Assembly (NCBI RefSeq): GCF_001650345.1
Contig: NZ_LVHF01000029.1
Coordinates: forward strand, 124,001 to 188,000
Direction of reading: 5' to 3'
DNA: 64,000 nt
From: Photobacterium jeanii
GTDB taxonomy: Bacteria > Pseudomonadota > Gammaproteobacteria > Enterobacterales > Vibrionaceae
Shown: positions 25,722 to 36,436 of the stretch, piece by piece
Layout: each line of letters opens with the position of its first letter
How positions within the stretch are numbered: the stretch's first letter is position 1
Made by a program: the position numbers and the translations under genes
The notes under the pieces: generated by a model
What the model saw: the letters and a program-made list of their open reading frames with translations, nothing else
Databases searched by the model: none
Told to the model about the DNA's origin: nothing

Positions 25722-28448
25722 ATGCGTTGGACACTCTTGCTGCTAATGAGCATGTCATTTAGCTTATTTGCTAAAACACCTCCTTCCATCGTGTTTTACT
25801 ACAACGATGTCGATTCCGTTCGTGAGTTAATCAACTACGACCGCGTTGTTGTGAACGCCAATCTCATTACTGACAAGCAAATCAATACCTTACATCAAGC
25901 AGATTCACTCGTTTTCGCCTACATCAGTGTCGGCGAATATGACGGTGAAATGCTGCCTTCTGAATTAAAAAAAGCCTCTCCAATCAAGAATGAAAATTGG
26001 CAAAGCCATGCTATGCGATTGACCGCACCTGAATGGCAAAAATATCTGCTTCAAGAAGCTAAGAAAATGACAGAACGAGGCTTTGATGGTCTATTTCTAG
26101 ATACTCTTGATAGCTACTATTTGTTTGCCAAAGAAGTTACCGAGCAGAAAAAGCAGCAACAAGCGCTCAGCCAAATCATTACGCAGTTTCACAATTTACC
26201 CAATCAGCCAAAGCTATTGCTTAACCGTGGTTTTGAAGTGATCCCACAATTAAAAGTGCCTGTTTACGCTGTGGCGGCTGAATCACTTTACGACAGCTAC
26301 CATCCAAGCGATAACAGCTATCAAAAGGTCAGTGAGAACGACCGAACATGGTTGAAGGAAAAATTAGCTGAAGTTCAAGCGCTGGGTATTGAAACAATAG
26401 CCATAGATTACATTCCAGCATCCGACCGTGATGAACAACGTAAAGCAGCAAAACGATTAATGGATGAAGGTTACACCCCTTATGTGAGTGATGGTCTGCT
26501 CTACGAGTTTGGAACCAGCACAGTACAACCAATCGCAAAGCGCGTACTGGGCTTTTTTGATAGTCGCTATGGCGCGATGAACAGCTCTCAATGCCACCGT
26601 ATGTTAGCAATGCCATTGGAATATGATGGCTACGTTCCTGAGTGCCAAGACGTCAACACTTTCGATTTTAGCACGGTCGATTTAAGCCGTTACGCAGCGG
26701 TTTATACTTGGTTGGAGCAATCTTCATTTCAGCGCGTCCCTGCGCTGTCTCAGTGGCTAAATAAAGTTATCTTTAAAACGCCAATTCTATTTATTAATCA
26801 GTTACCGACTGACACTGCATTGCTTTCACGCCTTGGGATTCAAAAACAAGGCGAGCTAATTGGAAAAATCAACATTACCTCAGGTAAAGACTGGCTAAAA
26901 GGACGCTACCCTCTGTCGTTCAGTCAATTTGAAACTCATGCCAAAGTCACTATCGACCGTCAATCAATCACCCCTATCATCACGCTAGAAGATGAAAATA
27001 AGCAGCAATCCGCGCTCTTTTTCAAAGCTGGTTGGGGTGGCGCAATTTTAAATCCTCTCCCTGTGGCAAGTTTGGCGAATGAAAGCGAAGTGTGGCAAAT
27101 CGACCCTTTCCGCCTTGTTGAAGAGACGCTGTACTTACCAACGATTCCTGCCGCTGATGCCACCACAGAGTCGGGACGTCGAGTCTTAACAAGCCATGTT
27201 GATGGCGATGGTTTTCCATCTAAAGGTTGGTTCCCCGGTAAGCCTTATACCGCCGAAGTCTTACTCGAACATGTATTTAAGAAATACACCATTCCACAAA
27301 CCGTTTCTGTCATAGAAGGCGAAATTGGCAAACGCGGCTTATACCCAAAACAAAGCCCGCAGTTAGAGTCAATTGCGCGTGATATTTTCCGCCTTCCGCA
27401 CATTGAGTTGGCTTCCCACACCTTTAGTCATCCGTTCTTTTGGGACTTTGATAAAAAAATTGATGCTCGCCAATACGGCGAGCACTTGCCAATACCCGGT
27501 TATACCGTGGATTACGACAATGAGATCATCGGCTCAATCAACTATATCAACCAAAACCTTGCGCCTAAAAATAAAAAAGCCCGAGTGATTTTATGGTCAG
27601 GCAAAGCCGATCCTAAAGAAGATATCTTAGCTATTGCAGAGAAAGCCAACCTACTCAATGTCAATGGTGGCAATACCTATGTCGTTCGCGGCAACGACAA
27701 CTTCACCCAAGTATCACCAACCATCACTTGGTATCCGTCTGCGGTTCATGTGTACGCGCCAGTCCTTAACGAAAACCTCTACACCAACCTTTGGACAGAG
27801 CATCACGACGGTTACGGGCGTGCAGTAGAAACCTTTAAGTTGCTTGGCTCACCGCGCCGTCTCAAAACTATCGCCATTTACTACCACATGTATTCAGGCG
27901 CTTACCCTGCCTCTCTCAAAGGCTTATTAAATGTGTACGACTGGGCAGTACAGCAAAAAGTAACACCGCTGTATTTAAGTGAATACGCTGAGCGCGCCCG
28001 CACTCTATATGAAACAGGCTTAGCGCGCACCTTAGACAACAAATGGCAAATTACCACCACGGGGATCAAAAGCCTCAGAGTACCTAACGCACTTGGCTAC
28101 CCTGCCACTAGCACTGGCAAACTAGCCGGTTGGGAGCAAGGTCCTGATGGGCGTTACCTCATTTTGAATCAACCTCGTACGCAGATTGCATTTAGTCAAA
28201 ATCAAACCAAAGCGCCACGATTACGCAGCGCCAATGCCCCACTCCTTAAGTGGCAACAAAATGGCAATACCATTCATTGGGCATTTAACAGCCATGTCCC
28301 ATTCGATATGGAGTTAGCGAATACGGGGCAATGCCAGTTTAGAAGTGAAACACCACTAAAACGTACAACACAGAAAAACAATACAGTTCGCTATCAATCT
28401 ACAAAACCCGGTGTATTCAAAGGTACCCTAACTTGTCGTCAATTATAA
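25722..28448 (+). CDS. pelA: PelA: Pel polysaccharide hydrolase/deacetylase
   Basis: A 908-residue periplasmic protein. An upstream in-frame ATG exists at 25677, but AAAGGA lies eight bases before this ATG and the resulting N-terminus (MRWTLLLLMSMSFSLFA-K) is a proper signal peptide. The N-terminal glycoside-hydrolase domain has AVAAESLY, carrying the probable catalytic Glu (about residue 187). The deacetylase domain has HVDGDGF (about 490) and ASHTFSHP (about 565), equivalent to the metal-binding Asp and His residues of Pseudomonas PelA. PelA partially deacetylates Pel in the periplasm and can cleave it. First gene of a complete pelA-G operon. Confidence 0.92.
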   Translation: MRWTLLLLMSMSFSLFAKTPPSIVFYYNDVDSVRELINYDRVVVNANLITDKQINTLHQADSLVFAYISVGEYDGEMLPSELKKASPIKNENWQSHAMRLTAPEWQKYLLQEAKKMTERGFDGLFLDTLDSYYLFAKEVTEQKKQQQALSQIITQFHNLPNQPKLLLNRGFEVIPQLKVPVYAVAAESLYDSYHPSDNSYQKVSENDRTWLKEKLAEVQALGIETIAIDYIPASDRDEQRKAAKRLMDEGYTPYVSDGLLYEFGTSTVQPIAKRVLGFFDSRYGAMNSSQCHRMLAMPLEYDGYVPECQDVNTFDFSTVDLSRYAAVYTWLEQSSFQRVPALSQWLNKVIFKTPILFINQLPTDTALLSRLGIQKQGELIGKINITSGKDWLKGRYPLSFSQFETHAKVTIDRQSITPIITLEDENKQQSALFFKAGWGGAILNPLPVASLANESEVWQIDPFRLVEETLYLPTIPAADATTESGRRVLTSHVDGDGFPSKGWFPGKPYTAEVLLEHVFKKYTIPQTVSVIEGEIGKRGLYPKQSPQLESIARDIFRLPHIELASHTFSHPFFWDFDKKIDARQYGEHLPIPGYTVDYDNEIIGSINYINQNLAPKNKKARVILWSGKADPKEDILAIAEKANLLNVNGGNTYVVRGNDNFTQVSPTITWYPSAVHVYAPVLNENLYTNLWTEHHDGYGRAVETFKLLGSPRRLKTIAIYYHMYSGAYPASLKGLLNVYDWAVQQKVTPLYLSEYAERARTLYETGLARTLDNKWQITTTGIKSLRVPNALGYPATSTGKLAGWEQGPDGRYLILNQPRTQIAFSQNQTKAPRLRSANAPLLKWQQNGNTIHWAFNSHVPFDMELANTGQCQFRSETPLKRTTQKNNTVRYQSTKPGVFKGTLTCRQL

Positions 28449-28551
28449 AAGGCCAGTAATAACAATAAGTAATGAGCTTAACGCATTCATTATAAAAACA
28501 AGAACAAGTTAGTTTTGCGCTTAACCGAAACAAAGGTTGCTTTACGACGTT

Positions 28552-31500
28552 ATGAAAAAGCTTGGATCAGAAGACAACTACAAAAAACCGCCAAGAATCC
28601 GATTAGTCAATCGCCTATCTTTGGTCATACTGACGCTAACTTCATTGTGGGCGTTGTGGTTAGTTGCGCCGACAAAAGCCATGTTAGTGCAATTGATTTC
28701 TCGCTCAACATCACCAGAAGTCTCGTTAGCATTCCTTAACGAACTTGAAGTGCTTGAACCGACTAACCGCGATATTTTGTTCATGCAGGCGCAGAATCAG
28801 CTTGAGCTAGGTCAGTTTCGTGAGGCTTCCGGCTCACTCCTTCCAATCCTCTTTTTCAAAGACGGAAAACGTGATTGGCAGAGCCATGATCTCTACTTAG
28901 ATCTCTTGCTACAACAAGCCTATGACCAAGATGAGTACCTTAAAGACCGATCTCGCTCCGCGATTGATGTCTTTTTCTCTGGCATTGATTACATCCCTGA
29001 AGCAGTTGCAGCACGAAAATTTGCTGATGCTGCAATATCACTTGGTATGCCCCAGTACGCCCTTAAATTTTTATCACCTCACCTTAAAAGTGGCGAAACC
29101 AGCTACCGCGAATTAATTGAACTTGCGCTGCAAACTTCCGATTTCCCGAATGCAGCCAAACTACAGCAAGAAGCTTTCTATGAATACGAGAGCTTGGAGT
29201 CGCTCAATGCGCTCATCAAATTAAACCTTCAAGCTAACAATACTGCAGCCAACTTGGCTTTCTTCCGTAGTTACCAAGGGGCTCTCACAGCTCAACCAGA
29301 CTATCTTGCTTTAGTGATAAACCAAGCAAAAGCCGCGGGTGATTTACCCCTTGCCTTAGAAAAATCACAACAACTCCTAGCCATTCAACCTAGCCAAGCC
29401 CTGTTGTTAGATACCGCAGATATCGCTATTGCCAATAGCGATCTCACCTTAGCGGCAAAACTGCTAACACAAGCTAACCAGCAAGGTGAAAATGCCGATA
29501 CGCTTACCCGCCTTCACAGCGTATATCGCTGGCAAAGTGATATTCCAAGTGCATTGAAAACCAGCATAGCCCTACTGAAATATCAACCAAACGAGCACCA
29601 GGTTCGTGCTGGTATCGAAGAGTCCAAAGCGTTGGGCGATATTTACCACGAGGGTATTTTCTTTAATGCTCTTGCCAACCGTAACGCATTAAAAGCCAGT
29701 GAATACACGGCATGGCTAAATGCTTATGAAAAAGCCAAAGGCACGCCAGATACTCTTAACAGCCTAATCTCGTTAAGTCATAAACGCCCTTATGATGCAG
29801 CCTTGATCAATCATAAAGCGCGACTGTACTCATACAAAAGTGATCATCAACAAGTCATCAAACAACGTGAACAATTACAGCGCCTTCGTAAACCCACGAC
29901 CGAAGAAGCAATGCGTTTTGCTGACGCTTACCTTTATTTAAATGATCCTGAAGCCGCTCTGAAAGTACTAACTGAGCCAAAAGATTGGGCTCTGGCGGAT
30001 ACCCAATACCTGACTATGGTAGCTGCGTTAGCGTGGGATACCAGCAACCAAGCACTTGCCAAGCAGAGTCAAAACTACCTATTGCAACGTTCAGTAGCCA
30101 ACGTCGATGTTTACCGTTATATCCAACTTCACGCGCCATTTGATGCAGAAGATATTGAGAAACTAACCCAGCTATATCGCGAATCGGGTAACAGTGAATT
30201 CCTTTTGTTAGCGATTCGTGTCAGCCATGAAGCCAAGCAATACCAGCAAATGCCTGCATTGCTGGCACTTGCAAGTAAGGACAAATATTTAGCCGACAGT
30301 GGCGAAGTGCACTATTACCATGCCTTGCTGGCAGTGAAAAACGGTGATATCGAGCTCGCTCACCAGTTGTACCAACAAGCCATTACGAGTTCGCAAAGTT
30401 ACCAGCCTGCTGTGAACAGTTATTTATGGTGGTTAATTGCGAGTAACGATAAGCAAAGACTTGCGCATCTTTATGATAGCTACCGTTTGCCTCTCGCCAA
30501 TGAACCTGATTACTGGTCAGCCTTTGCTGCAGCGGCACAAATGCTAGACCGAAATGATGAGGCCGATGTTTGGTATCAACGTTTGATCAAACATACCGAT
30601 GAGCCAAGTGCCGCATTGCTCCTTAACTACGCTTCTTTACTTGAGCTTAGAGAACAACACGACCGCGCATATAAACTACGCAAGTATGTCGCAAAAAATA
30701 TGGCCACCTCTTTGATGACGGAGGTTGATGGCGATATCTCACACCGCGCTTTAATCGCCCTTTTTGCTGGCGAACGTACTGCCTTGCAACTCGTCGAGAA
30801 AAACACGCTGGCTAAACCGACAACCAATAATGTCGCTGAACTATTTCGTTATTACCTCGCGCAAGGGCGCGCTGACACCGTACTTTACTGGCATGAAAAA
30901 ACCGCATTAAGCCAATATGAATTGCCGGATTGGCAAAAGCTGTCGCTTGCGATTGAAAAGCATGATCGCCCAACAATGGAGAAACTGCTTACAGAGTCTC
31001 TGACTTTGCCAGTTGCAGATAAAAACTATGCGTTACAAGCGGTTGGACGTCACCAGCAAGCATGGCAGCAAGGTCAGCAGGAAATCGGCACCTTAGGCGA
31101 TAAGATCGCGGAAAAGCAACTGCGCAAAAATCATGTGAATCAGCATCCAAACAAGGTGCATAGCGTTCGTGCAAAAAATACCGCCATTACTCAATGGGAT
31201 ATAAACCGAACCAGTCTCGATTATTTTGCGCCTTATTATCATGGTTACTACCGACTTGGCTTGGACTTCCAACAAGCGGATGCCCCTGAGATTATCAATC
31301 AAACACCTATTGATGACGAATTTCGTATCCGCGGCAGCGTCCATTGGCAACAAAACGAAAGCTTATGGACTTTAGCTACCGATATTGCCGATGGTGTTGG
31401 CGACCCACGCCTTGGCTTACAAGCAGCTTTCCAAACTCAGCTCGATAACTACTGGTCAGGTGGCATCAAATTTGGCATTAACAACCACCTTGAAGCCAGC

Positions 31501-32076
31501 CAACTAATGACCATTGCAGGTCAAGACAATCAGCTGGGCTTTAACCTTAATTACCAACCGACAGCACGTGAAAACCTTGCCATGCAGGTGACATTACACG
31601 ATATGAGCACCCGTTTTGGCGATGATATCGGTACTGGATGGGACATGACCTTACGTGCTAGTGAGCAGTTGTTCTTTAACGATCCTGCATGGCAGCTTTA
31701 TAGCGAGTACAGCTATCAAAAAGTGAATTATAGCGATGGCCCACTCACAGGTGCGAACGCATGGAATAAAGGACCAAACCAACTAGGACCGCAAGATTTT
31801 GTTTCCGAACGCTATCAGCGCTTCGCCATCGGTCAACGCTTATGGCACGGCAACCCTGGCGTACCAGGGGCAACGGTACCGTCACCACATTATTGGTTGG
31901 ATAACTCCATTGGCTACAACTTTGAGGCCAAGCAAATCGACATGACAATAAGCGCAGGCTTAGGCTGGCGCATTATCGGTAACGATGAACTCTTTATGGG
32001 AGTTGACTGGCAAAGCCAAGATCGCAATGGCGATGAGTCGTTAAAACTAACCTTCGGTTACTACTACAACTTCTAA
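28552..32076 (+). CDS. pelB: PelB: TPR scaffold and outer-membrane export barrel
   Basis: A 1174-residue protein. One membrane helix near the N-terminus (about residues 19-40) anchors a long periplasmic superhelix of TPR-like repeats (for example PEVSLAFLNELEVLEPTNRD, PAALLLNYASLLELREQHD). The last 300 residues are beta-strand rich and end in YYYNF, the terminal aromatic typical of outer-membrane barrels. In Pseudomonas, PelB binds PelA through its TPRs and exports Pel with PelC. The start is uncertain: ATG lacks a well-placed SD, and an in-frame TTG fifteen bases upstream directly abuts AAAGG. Confidence 0.9.
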   Translation: MKKLGSEDNYKKPPRIRLVNRLSLVILTLTSLWALWLVAPTKAMLVQLISRSTSPEVSLAFLNELEVLEPTNRDILFMQAQNQLELGQFREASGSLLPILFFKDGKRDWQSHDLYLDLLLQQAYDQDEYLKDRSRSAIDVFFSGIDYIPEAVAARKFADAAISLGMPQYALKFLSPHLKSGETSYRELIELALQTSDFPNAAKLQQEAFYEYESLESLNALIKLNLQANNTAANLAFFRSYQGALTAQPDYLALVINQAKAAGDLPLALEKSQQLLAIQPSQALLLDTADIAIANSDLTLAAKLLTQANQQGENADTLTRLHSVYRWQSDIPSALKTSIALLKYQPNEHQVRAGIEESKALGDIYHEGIFFNALANRNALKASEYTAWLNAYEKAKGTPDTLNSLISLSHKRPYDAALINHKARLYSYKSDHQQVIKQREQLQRLRKPTTEEAMRFADAYLYLNDPEAALKVLTEPKDWALADTQYLTMVAALAWDTSNQALAKQSQNYLLQRSVANVDVYRYIQLHAPFDAEDIEKLTQLYRESGNSEFLLLAIRVSHEAKQYQQMPALLALASKDKYLADSGEVHYYHALLAVKNGDIELAHQLYQQAITSSQSYQPAVNSYLWWLIASNDKQRLAHLYDSYRLPLANEPDYWSAFAAAAQMLDRNDEADVWYQRLIKHTDEPSAALLLNYASLLELREQHDRAYKLRKYVAKNMATSLMTEVDGDISHRALIALFAGERTALQLVEKNTLAKPTTNNVAELFRYYLAQGRADTVLYWHEKTALSQYELPDWQKLSLAIEKHDRPTMEKLLTESLTLPVADKNYALQAVGRHQQAWQQGQQEIGTLGDKIAEKQLRKNHVNQHPNKVHSVRAKNTAITQWDINRTSLDYFAPYYHGYYRLGLDFQQADAPEIINQTPIDDEFRIRGSVHWQQNESLWTLATDIADGVGDPRLGLQAAFQTQLDNYWSGGIKFGINNHLEASQLMTIAGQDNQLGFNLNYQPTARENLAMQVTLHDMSTRFGDDIGTGWDMTLRASEQLFFNDPAWQLYSEYSYQKVNYSDGPLTGANAWNKGPNQLGPQDFVSERYQRFAIGQRLWHGNPGVPGATVPSPHYWLDNSIGYNFEAKQIDMTISAGLGWRIIGNDELFMGVDWQSQDRNGDESLKLTFGYYYNF

Positions 32077-32090
32077 CAGGGAGAAGTCAG

Positions 32091-32609
32091 ATGAAACGCA
32101 TCTTACTAGCAGCATCGATAATAGGGCTAAGTGCTTGTTCTAGCTATCAAGTACCCGATAGTCCACTGTTTGCCGCCAATTCAAATTGGGTGATTATGCC
32201 ACTCGAAAATCACTCCAGTACACCGATGGCGTCTGAAAAAGTAGAGAAAATTCTCAATGCTCAGCTTTACGCCAAAGGAATCCGTGCCACGCTTTATCCT
32301 GAGCTAAATAGTAACAATCTTGCCGTTATCATTGATGATTCGGCGAAACGCAAGCAGGCGCAAGCATGGCTAGCTTCACAACCTGCGGATTACATTATTA
32401 CTGGCTCAGTAGAAGAGTGGCACTATAAAAGTGGCCTTGATGGTGAACCTGCGGTAGGCATTACCCTCGAAGTGAAGTCGGCGAAAAGTAAAGCTACACT
32501 TTGGCGTGCAACAGGTTCTCGCGGTGGTTGGGGACGCGAAAGCGTCAGCGGCACAGGACATATCGTTATTGATGAGTTACTCGATGGCCTGAATATCGAA
32601 CAGCAATAA
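32091..32609 (+). CDS. pelC: PelC: outer-membrane lipoprotein of Pel export
   Basis: A 172-residue lipoprotein with the lipobox LSAC at residues 14-17 and Ser at +2, which predicts outer-membrane sorting. In Pseudomonas PelC forms a twelve-subunit ring on the inner leaflet of the outer membrane that guides Pel to the PelB barrel. The repeated alpha/beta pattern (SNWVIMPLENHS, ADYIITGSVEEW) matches. AGGGAGAAG precedes the ATG, 14 bases after pelB. Confidence 0.9.
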   Translation: MKRILLAASIIGLSACSSYQVPDSPLFAANSNWVIMPLENHSSTPMASEKVEKILNAQLYAKGIRATLYPELNSNNLAVIIDDSAKRKQAQAWLASQPADYIITGSVEEWHYKSGLDGEPAVGITLEVKSAKSKATLWRATGSRGGWGRESVSGTGHIVIDELLDGLNIEQQ

Positions 32610-32650
32610 CCCAACTAAGAAGAACAGAATAAACGCGTGCGGGATAGCTT

Positions 32651-33994
32651 ATGAATAAACTCTGGAACCGCTTAATAATTGGCTTTAAAGAGGATGGCTT
32701 CGCATGGCTGGAAACAGCCGTCATTGCGGTGTTATCTATCTATATCTGGATGAAATCAGATTCGCTAGCCCCGACCTCAACCGAGCATAACTTCTTCTGG
32801 CCTTTGTTTGGTCCTTTGCTCATTGCCCTTCGCTACGGTTTTGCTAAAGGCTTCATCTGCGCCTTACTGACCACTGCAGGGCTGGCAACAGCTATGCGGA
32901 TTACGGGCGTATTGGAGTTCTACCCATTCTCCCTTGCGGTAGGCACCATACTAACGGCGATGATCGCTGGCGAATTTCGAGATTATTGGCACAACATCAA
33001 TCAGCGCCACATTCTCGATCACCAATACATGAGTCAGAAACTTGAGAGTTTCACCAAAAACTACCATTTGCTCAAAGTCTCTCACGATCAGCTTGAGCAA
33101 CGCACCGCAGGGCAAACCATCAGCTTACGCGCCAGTATCCAAACCCTGCAAAAAATCGCCTCATCACATGCTGACAAGCGATTGGAGTTTATTGGCCGCC
33201 CGCTGTTGAATTTGCTATCTGAAATTGGTGGTCTTCAAGTAGCAGGGATCTATAAAGTCGTCAATGGCAAAATTGATCCAAACGTCCATGCCGTCTTAGG
33301 GGATCAGCACCGATTAGTGCTCAATGACCCTATGTTGCAAGACATGATGGAAACGCGAAAACTCCTCTCACCAGCCAAAATTGGTGACAACGAAGTGCAT
33401 AAATCTCGCTATCAACTGTGCATTCCTCTGCTCGATACCATGGGGAATTTACAAGCGGCTGCACTGGCTGAAAATGCGAAATTCTTTATGCTGACACCAG
33501 CCAACGTTGCCTTGTTATCACTGGTTTCTAACCATGCAGCCGACCTACTCAGCGACTCGCTACTGACGCCAGTATTGAAAGCCAATCAGCGCGATCTATT
33601 CCAGCAATATCTTGCGCGAGCCAAATACAACAAACGTCACTACGGTGCTGATAGTAACCTTGTCGCCTTTGTCGATACCACGGGCAAACATGGCAAAGTA
33701 CTACATAACGTCGTTAACTACCGTCGTGGCGCTGATGTGTACTGGACATGTCAATCCACCAGCAATCAACCTGTATTAATGGTGTTACTGCCGCTGACGA
33801 CAACCTTTGACAGCCAGCAGTACATCAACCGCGTCACCGAACTATTGAAGAATCATATCGGTGATGACATACGCAATATCGATATTCTTGGCCCTCTCTC
33901 GCTTGATACCGATAGCAAACAAATTACAACCATCATGGATGAACTAGGAGCCGTAGATGAAAGTCTGGTTATTTCTTCAGACAATCGCATTTGA
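32651..33994 (+). CDS. pelD: PelD: c-di-GMP receptor of the Pel synthase
   Basis: A 447-residue inner-membrane protein with four hydrophobic segments near the N-terminus (about residues 19-110), a coiled stretch, a GAF domain and a degenerate GGDEF domain. The GGDEF active site is missing, but RGAD in NYRRGADVYW conforms to the RxxD inhibitory-site motif by which Pseudomonas PelD binds c-di-GMP. A further Arg (INRVTELL) may complete the site. Ligand binding activates polymer synthesis. Its 3' end overlaps pelE by 38 bases. Confidence 0.9.
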   Translation: MNKLWNRLIIGFKEDGFAWLETAVIAVLSIYIWMKSDSLAPTSTEHNFFWPLFGPLLIALRYGFAKGFICALLTTAGLATAMRITGVLEFYPFSLAVGTILTAMIAGEFRDYWHNINQRHILDHQYMSQKLESFTKNYHLLKVSHDQLEQRTAGQTISLRASIQTLQKIASSHADKRLEFIGRPLLNLLSEIGGLQVAGIYKVVNGKIDPNVHAVLGDQHRLVLNDPMLQDMMETRKLLSPAKIGDNEVHKSRYQLCIPLLDTMGNLQAAALAENAKFFMLTPANVALLSLVSNHAADLLSDSLLTPVLKANQRDLFQQYLARAKYNKRHYGADSNLVAFVDTTGKHGKVLHNVVNYRRGADVYWTCQSTSNQPVLMVLLPLTTTFDSQQYINRVTELLKNHIGDDIRNIDILGPLSLDTDSKQITTIMDELGAVDESLVISSDNRI

Positions 33995-34925
33995 ATCTGC
34001 TGGCTTTTATATCCTACTCGACAAGGATATGACGCTGCAGCACTGGCTTGGGTTCGCCGCAACCCATGCCCTCGCCTGCGCCAGTTTTACCCTGCTATGT
34101 TGGATCTTATTGCCTAAGAAATACAAAACACCGGTTATCAGTTCGGTGAGCTTCCTATTTCTATTTAATTTCTTATTGCCGCTCTTTGGCATGATAGGTA
34201 CTGCGGCTTCCTTACTGGTTGCCTTGTACATTCCTCGAAAACAAAACATGGTGACGTGGGAAGAGTGTGAAGAAGCACCGCTGCCACAAAGTCCAGGGGA
34301 TGTTATTAATACTCAATTTGGCTCAGGTGCTTTACGCGAAATTTTGCTGCATAACACAGATCCTGAGCGCCGTTTACTTGCCGTAAGCGCCATTCGACAT
34401 CTGCCAAAACCGCAAGCTGTGCCTTTGTTACAATTGGCATTAAAAGATCTTTCAGACGATGTGCGTCTACTGGCTTACGCCTCTCTCGAAACCATAGAAA
34501 CCCAAATTAATGAAGCCATTGCCCTGTTTAAGAATCAATTCCAGTTTAAAGAACAAGCGAGCAAGGCCTATGAGATAGCCCAACAATACTGGGAGCTTTG
34601 TTATCTGGGCATTGCAGAAGGTGCGCTTCGCAAACACTACCTAGAACAAGCTGAGCACTACCTCAAACTGGCAATCAAAATCACCCCTGATGCGTCGAGT
34701 CATTTATTACTCGGACGTGTTTTATTAGAACAACAACGCCCGCACGATGCGATGCGCAGTTTAACCCAAGCAATGGAAGGCGGATTATTAGTAAAACAAG
34801 TCGCGCCATATTTGGCTGAAGCCGCTTATGAAGCGGGCGACTATGAAACCGCTAAGTATTACATCAACTATTTCCCTGAGCAGAAAGGTGAGAAGTTGAG
34901 TCAAATTAAGGAGTACTGGGCATGA
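33957..34925 (+). CDS. pelE: PelE: inner-membrane TPR component of the Pel synthase
   Basis: A 322-residue protein. Three hydrophobic segments lie at residues about 1-20, 27-48 and 58-84. They are followed by cytoplasmic helical repeats (SGALREILLHNTDPERRLLAV; SSHLLLGRVLLEQQRPHDAM) typical of HEAT/TPR folds. PelE interacts with PelD, PelF and PelG in the synthase. The 38-base overlap with pelD and the 4-base ATGA overlap with pelF indicate translational coupling. Confidence 0.88.
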   Translation: MKVWLFLQTIAFESAGFYILLDKDMTLQHWLGFAATHALACASFTLLCWILLPKKYKTPVISSVSFLFLFNFLLPLFGMIGTAASLLVALYIPRKQNMVTWEECEEAPLPQSPGDVINTQFGSGALREILLHNTDPERRLLAVSAIRHLPKPQAVPLLQLALKDLSDDVRLLAYASLETIETQINEAIALFKNQFQFKEQASKAYEIAQQYWELCYLGIAEGALRKHYLEQAEHYLKLAIKITPDASSHLLLGRVLLEQQRPHDAMRSLTQAMEGGLLVKQVAPYLAEAAYEAGDYETAKYYINYFPEQKGEKLSQIKEYWA

Positions 34926-36436
34926 GCAAGGACGTAGATATTTGCCTCTTACTCGAAGGAACTTACCCCTATGTACGAGGGGGCGTATCGAGTTGGGTCC
35001 ATCAAATCATCAGTGGCTTACCTGAGTTTAACTTTCACCTAATTTTCCTAGGTGGTCATCCTGAGTTCTATAAAAAACCAGCGTATGAATTTCCGGAAAA
35101 CGTAGTCGGTTTTGAGGTGCATTACCTACTGGCAAACAACAGCCATTTACCGCCTAAAGCGCGCCGTGGCAGCAATAAGCTTTTTAGAGCATGGGGAAAA
35201 TTCTTATCTTTCTTCGAGCGAAATGATCAGCCGATCCCACCAGACCTACTACGTGATGTTTCTGACTTCTTGGGAAAAAACAACCAACTGACGTTAAGCG
35301 ACTTCCTGTATAGCGAAGCCTCGTGGGATGTCCTTACCAACCGCTACCTTAACGCAGCAGAGCACCAATCCTTTGTGGATTATTTCTGGACCTACCGCAA
35401 TATTTATCAGCCTTTATTTGTGTTATCTGAAATCGCGCAAAACTTACCAGATGCCAAGGTATATCACAGTGTGTCGACTGGTTACGCCGGTTTTCTCGGT
35501 GCTCTATGTCGCAAACGTACCGAGCGCCCTTACCTACTGACCGAGCATGGCATTTACACCAAAGAACGTAAGATCGATTTAGCCCAAGCCACGTGGATCA
35601 AAGATCGCCACAAACTGATCGATATCAGCATGCACAAAGATATGGATATAACCCGTAAAACATGGATCCGTTTCTTTGAACAACTAGGCTTAACCGCGTA
35701 CCACCAAGCCAATAAAATCGTGGCTTTATTTGAAGGAAATCGCCAACGCCAGCACAAGGATGGAGCCCCCGATGCGCGTACTAAAGTCATAGTTAACGGC
35801 ATTGATACTGAGCGCTTTGGCAAAGCTTATCAACTTCGTCCTGACACGCCTCCTATGGTTGTCGGTCTCGTTGGTCGGGTGGTTCCAATCAAAGATATCA
35901 AAACCTTCATTCGTACCATTCGTGGCGCGGTAGAAATGCTGCCTGGATTAGAGGGTTGGATTATTGGTCCAACAGAAGAAGACGAAGCTTATGTGCACGA
36001 ATGCGAACTGCTAATCGAAAGCCTTGGCTTAGAGAGCAATGTCAAAATGCTGGGTAGCCAAAATGTCGCAGAAATGATGCCGCAACTGGGTGTGATGATG
36101 CTGACCTCTATTAGTGAAGCTCAGCCTTTGGTGCTGCTTGAGGCCATGGCAGCAGGCATTCCATGTATTGCGACTGAAGTTGGAGCATGTCGTGAAATTA
36201 TTGAAGGCGCTGCAGGTGAAGATGCTGCGCTTGGTAGTTGTGGCGAAATCATCCCTATCGCCAGTCCAACTGATGGCGCTAACGCAATTGTGAAAATTCT
36301 AGGTGATGCCGAAAAATGGCGTCATGCAGGCGATGTTGGTAAGTCTCGTGTGATTCGTTATTACGATGAAGAGCTCATGTACGACTCATATCGCAATTTG
36401 TATCAGGAGGCCATTGATGGCTGGCATCGGGTTTGA
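34922..36436 (+). CDS. pelF: PelF: Pel glycosyltransferase (GT4)
   Basis: A 504-residue cytoplasmic GT-B glycosyltransferase. The N-terminus CLLLEGTYPYVRGGVSSW is the PelF signature. The C-terminal half contains VGLVGRVVPIKDIKTFI and SEAQPLVLLEAMAAGIPCIAT, the nucleotide-sugar-binding EX7E region of family GT4. In Pseudomonas it uses UDP activated sugars to polymerise Pel. It overlaps pelE by 4 bases and pelG by 20. Confidence 0.93.
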   Translation: MSKDVDICLLLEGTYPYVRGGVSSWVHQIISGLPEFNFHLIFLGGHPEFYKKPAYEFPENVVGFEVHYLLANNSHLPPKARRGSNKLFRAWGKFLSFFERNDQPIPPDLLRDVSDFLGKNNQLTLSDFLYSEASWDVLTNRYLNAAEHQSFVDYFWTYRNIYQPLFVLSEIAQNLPDAKVYHSVSTGYAGFLGALCRKRTERPYLLTEHGIYTKERKIDLAQATWIKDRHKLIDISMHKDMDITRKTWIRFFEQLGLTAYHQANKIVALFEGNRQRQHKDGAPDARTKVIVNGIDTERFGKAYQLRPDTPPMVVGLVGRVVPIKDIKTFIRTIRGAVEMLPGLEGWIIGPTEEDEAYVHECELLIESLGLESNVKMLGSQNVAEMMPQLGVMMLTSISEAQPLVLLEAMAAGIPCIATEVGACREIIEGAAGEDAALGSCGEIIPIASPTDGANAIVKILGDAEKWRHAGDVGKSRVIRYYDEELMYDSYRNLYQEAIDGWHRV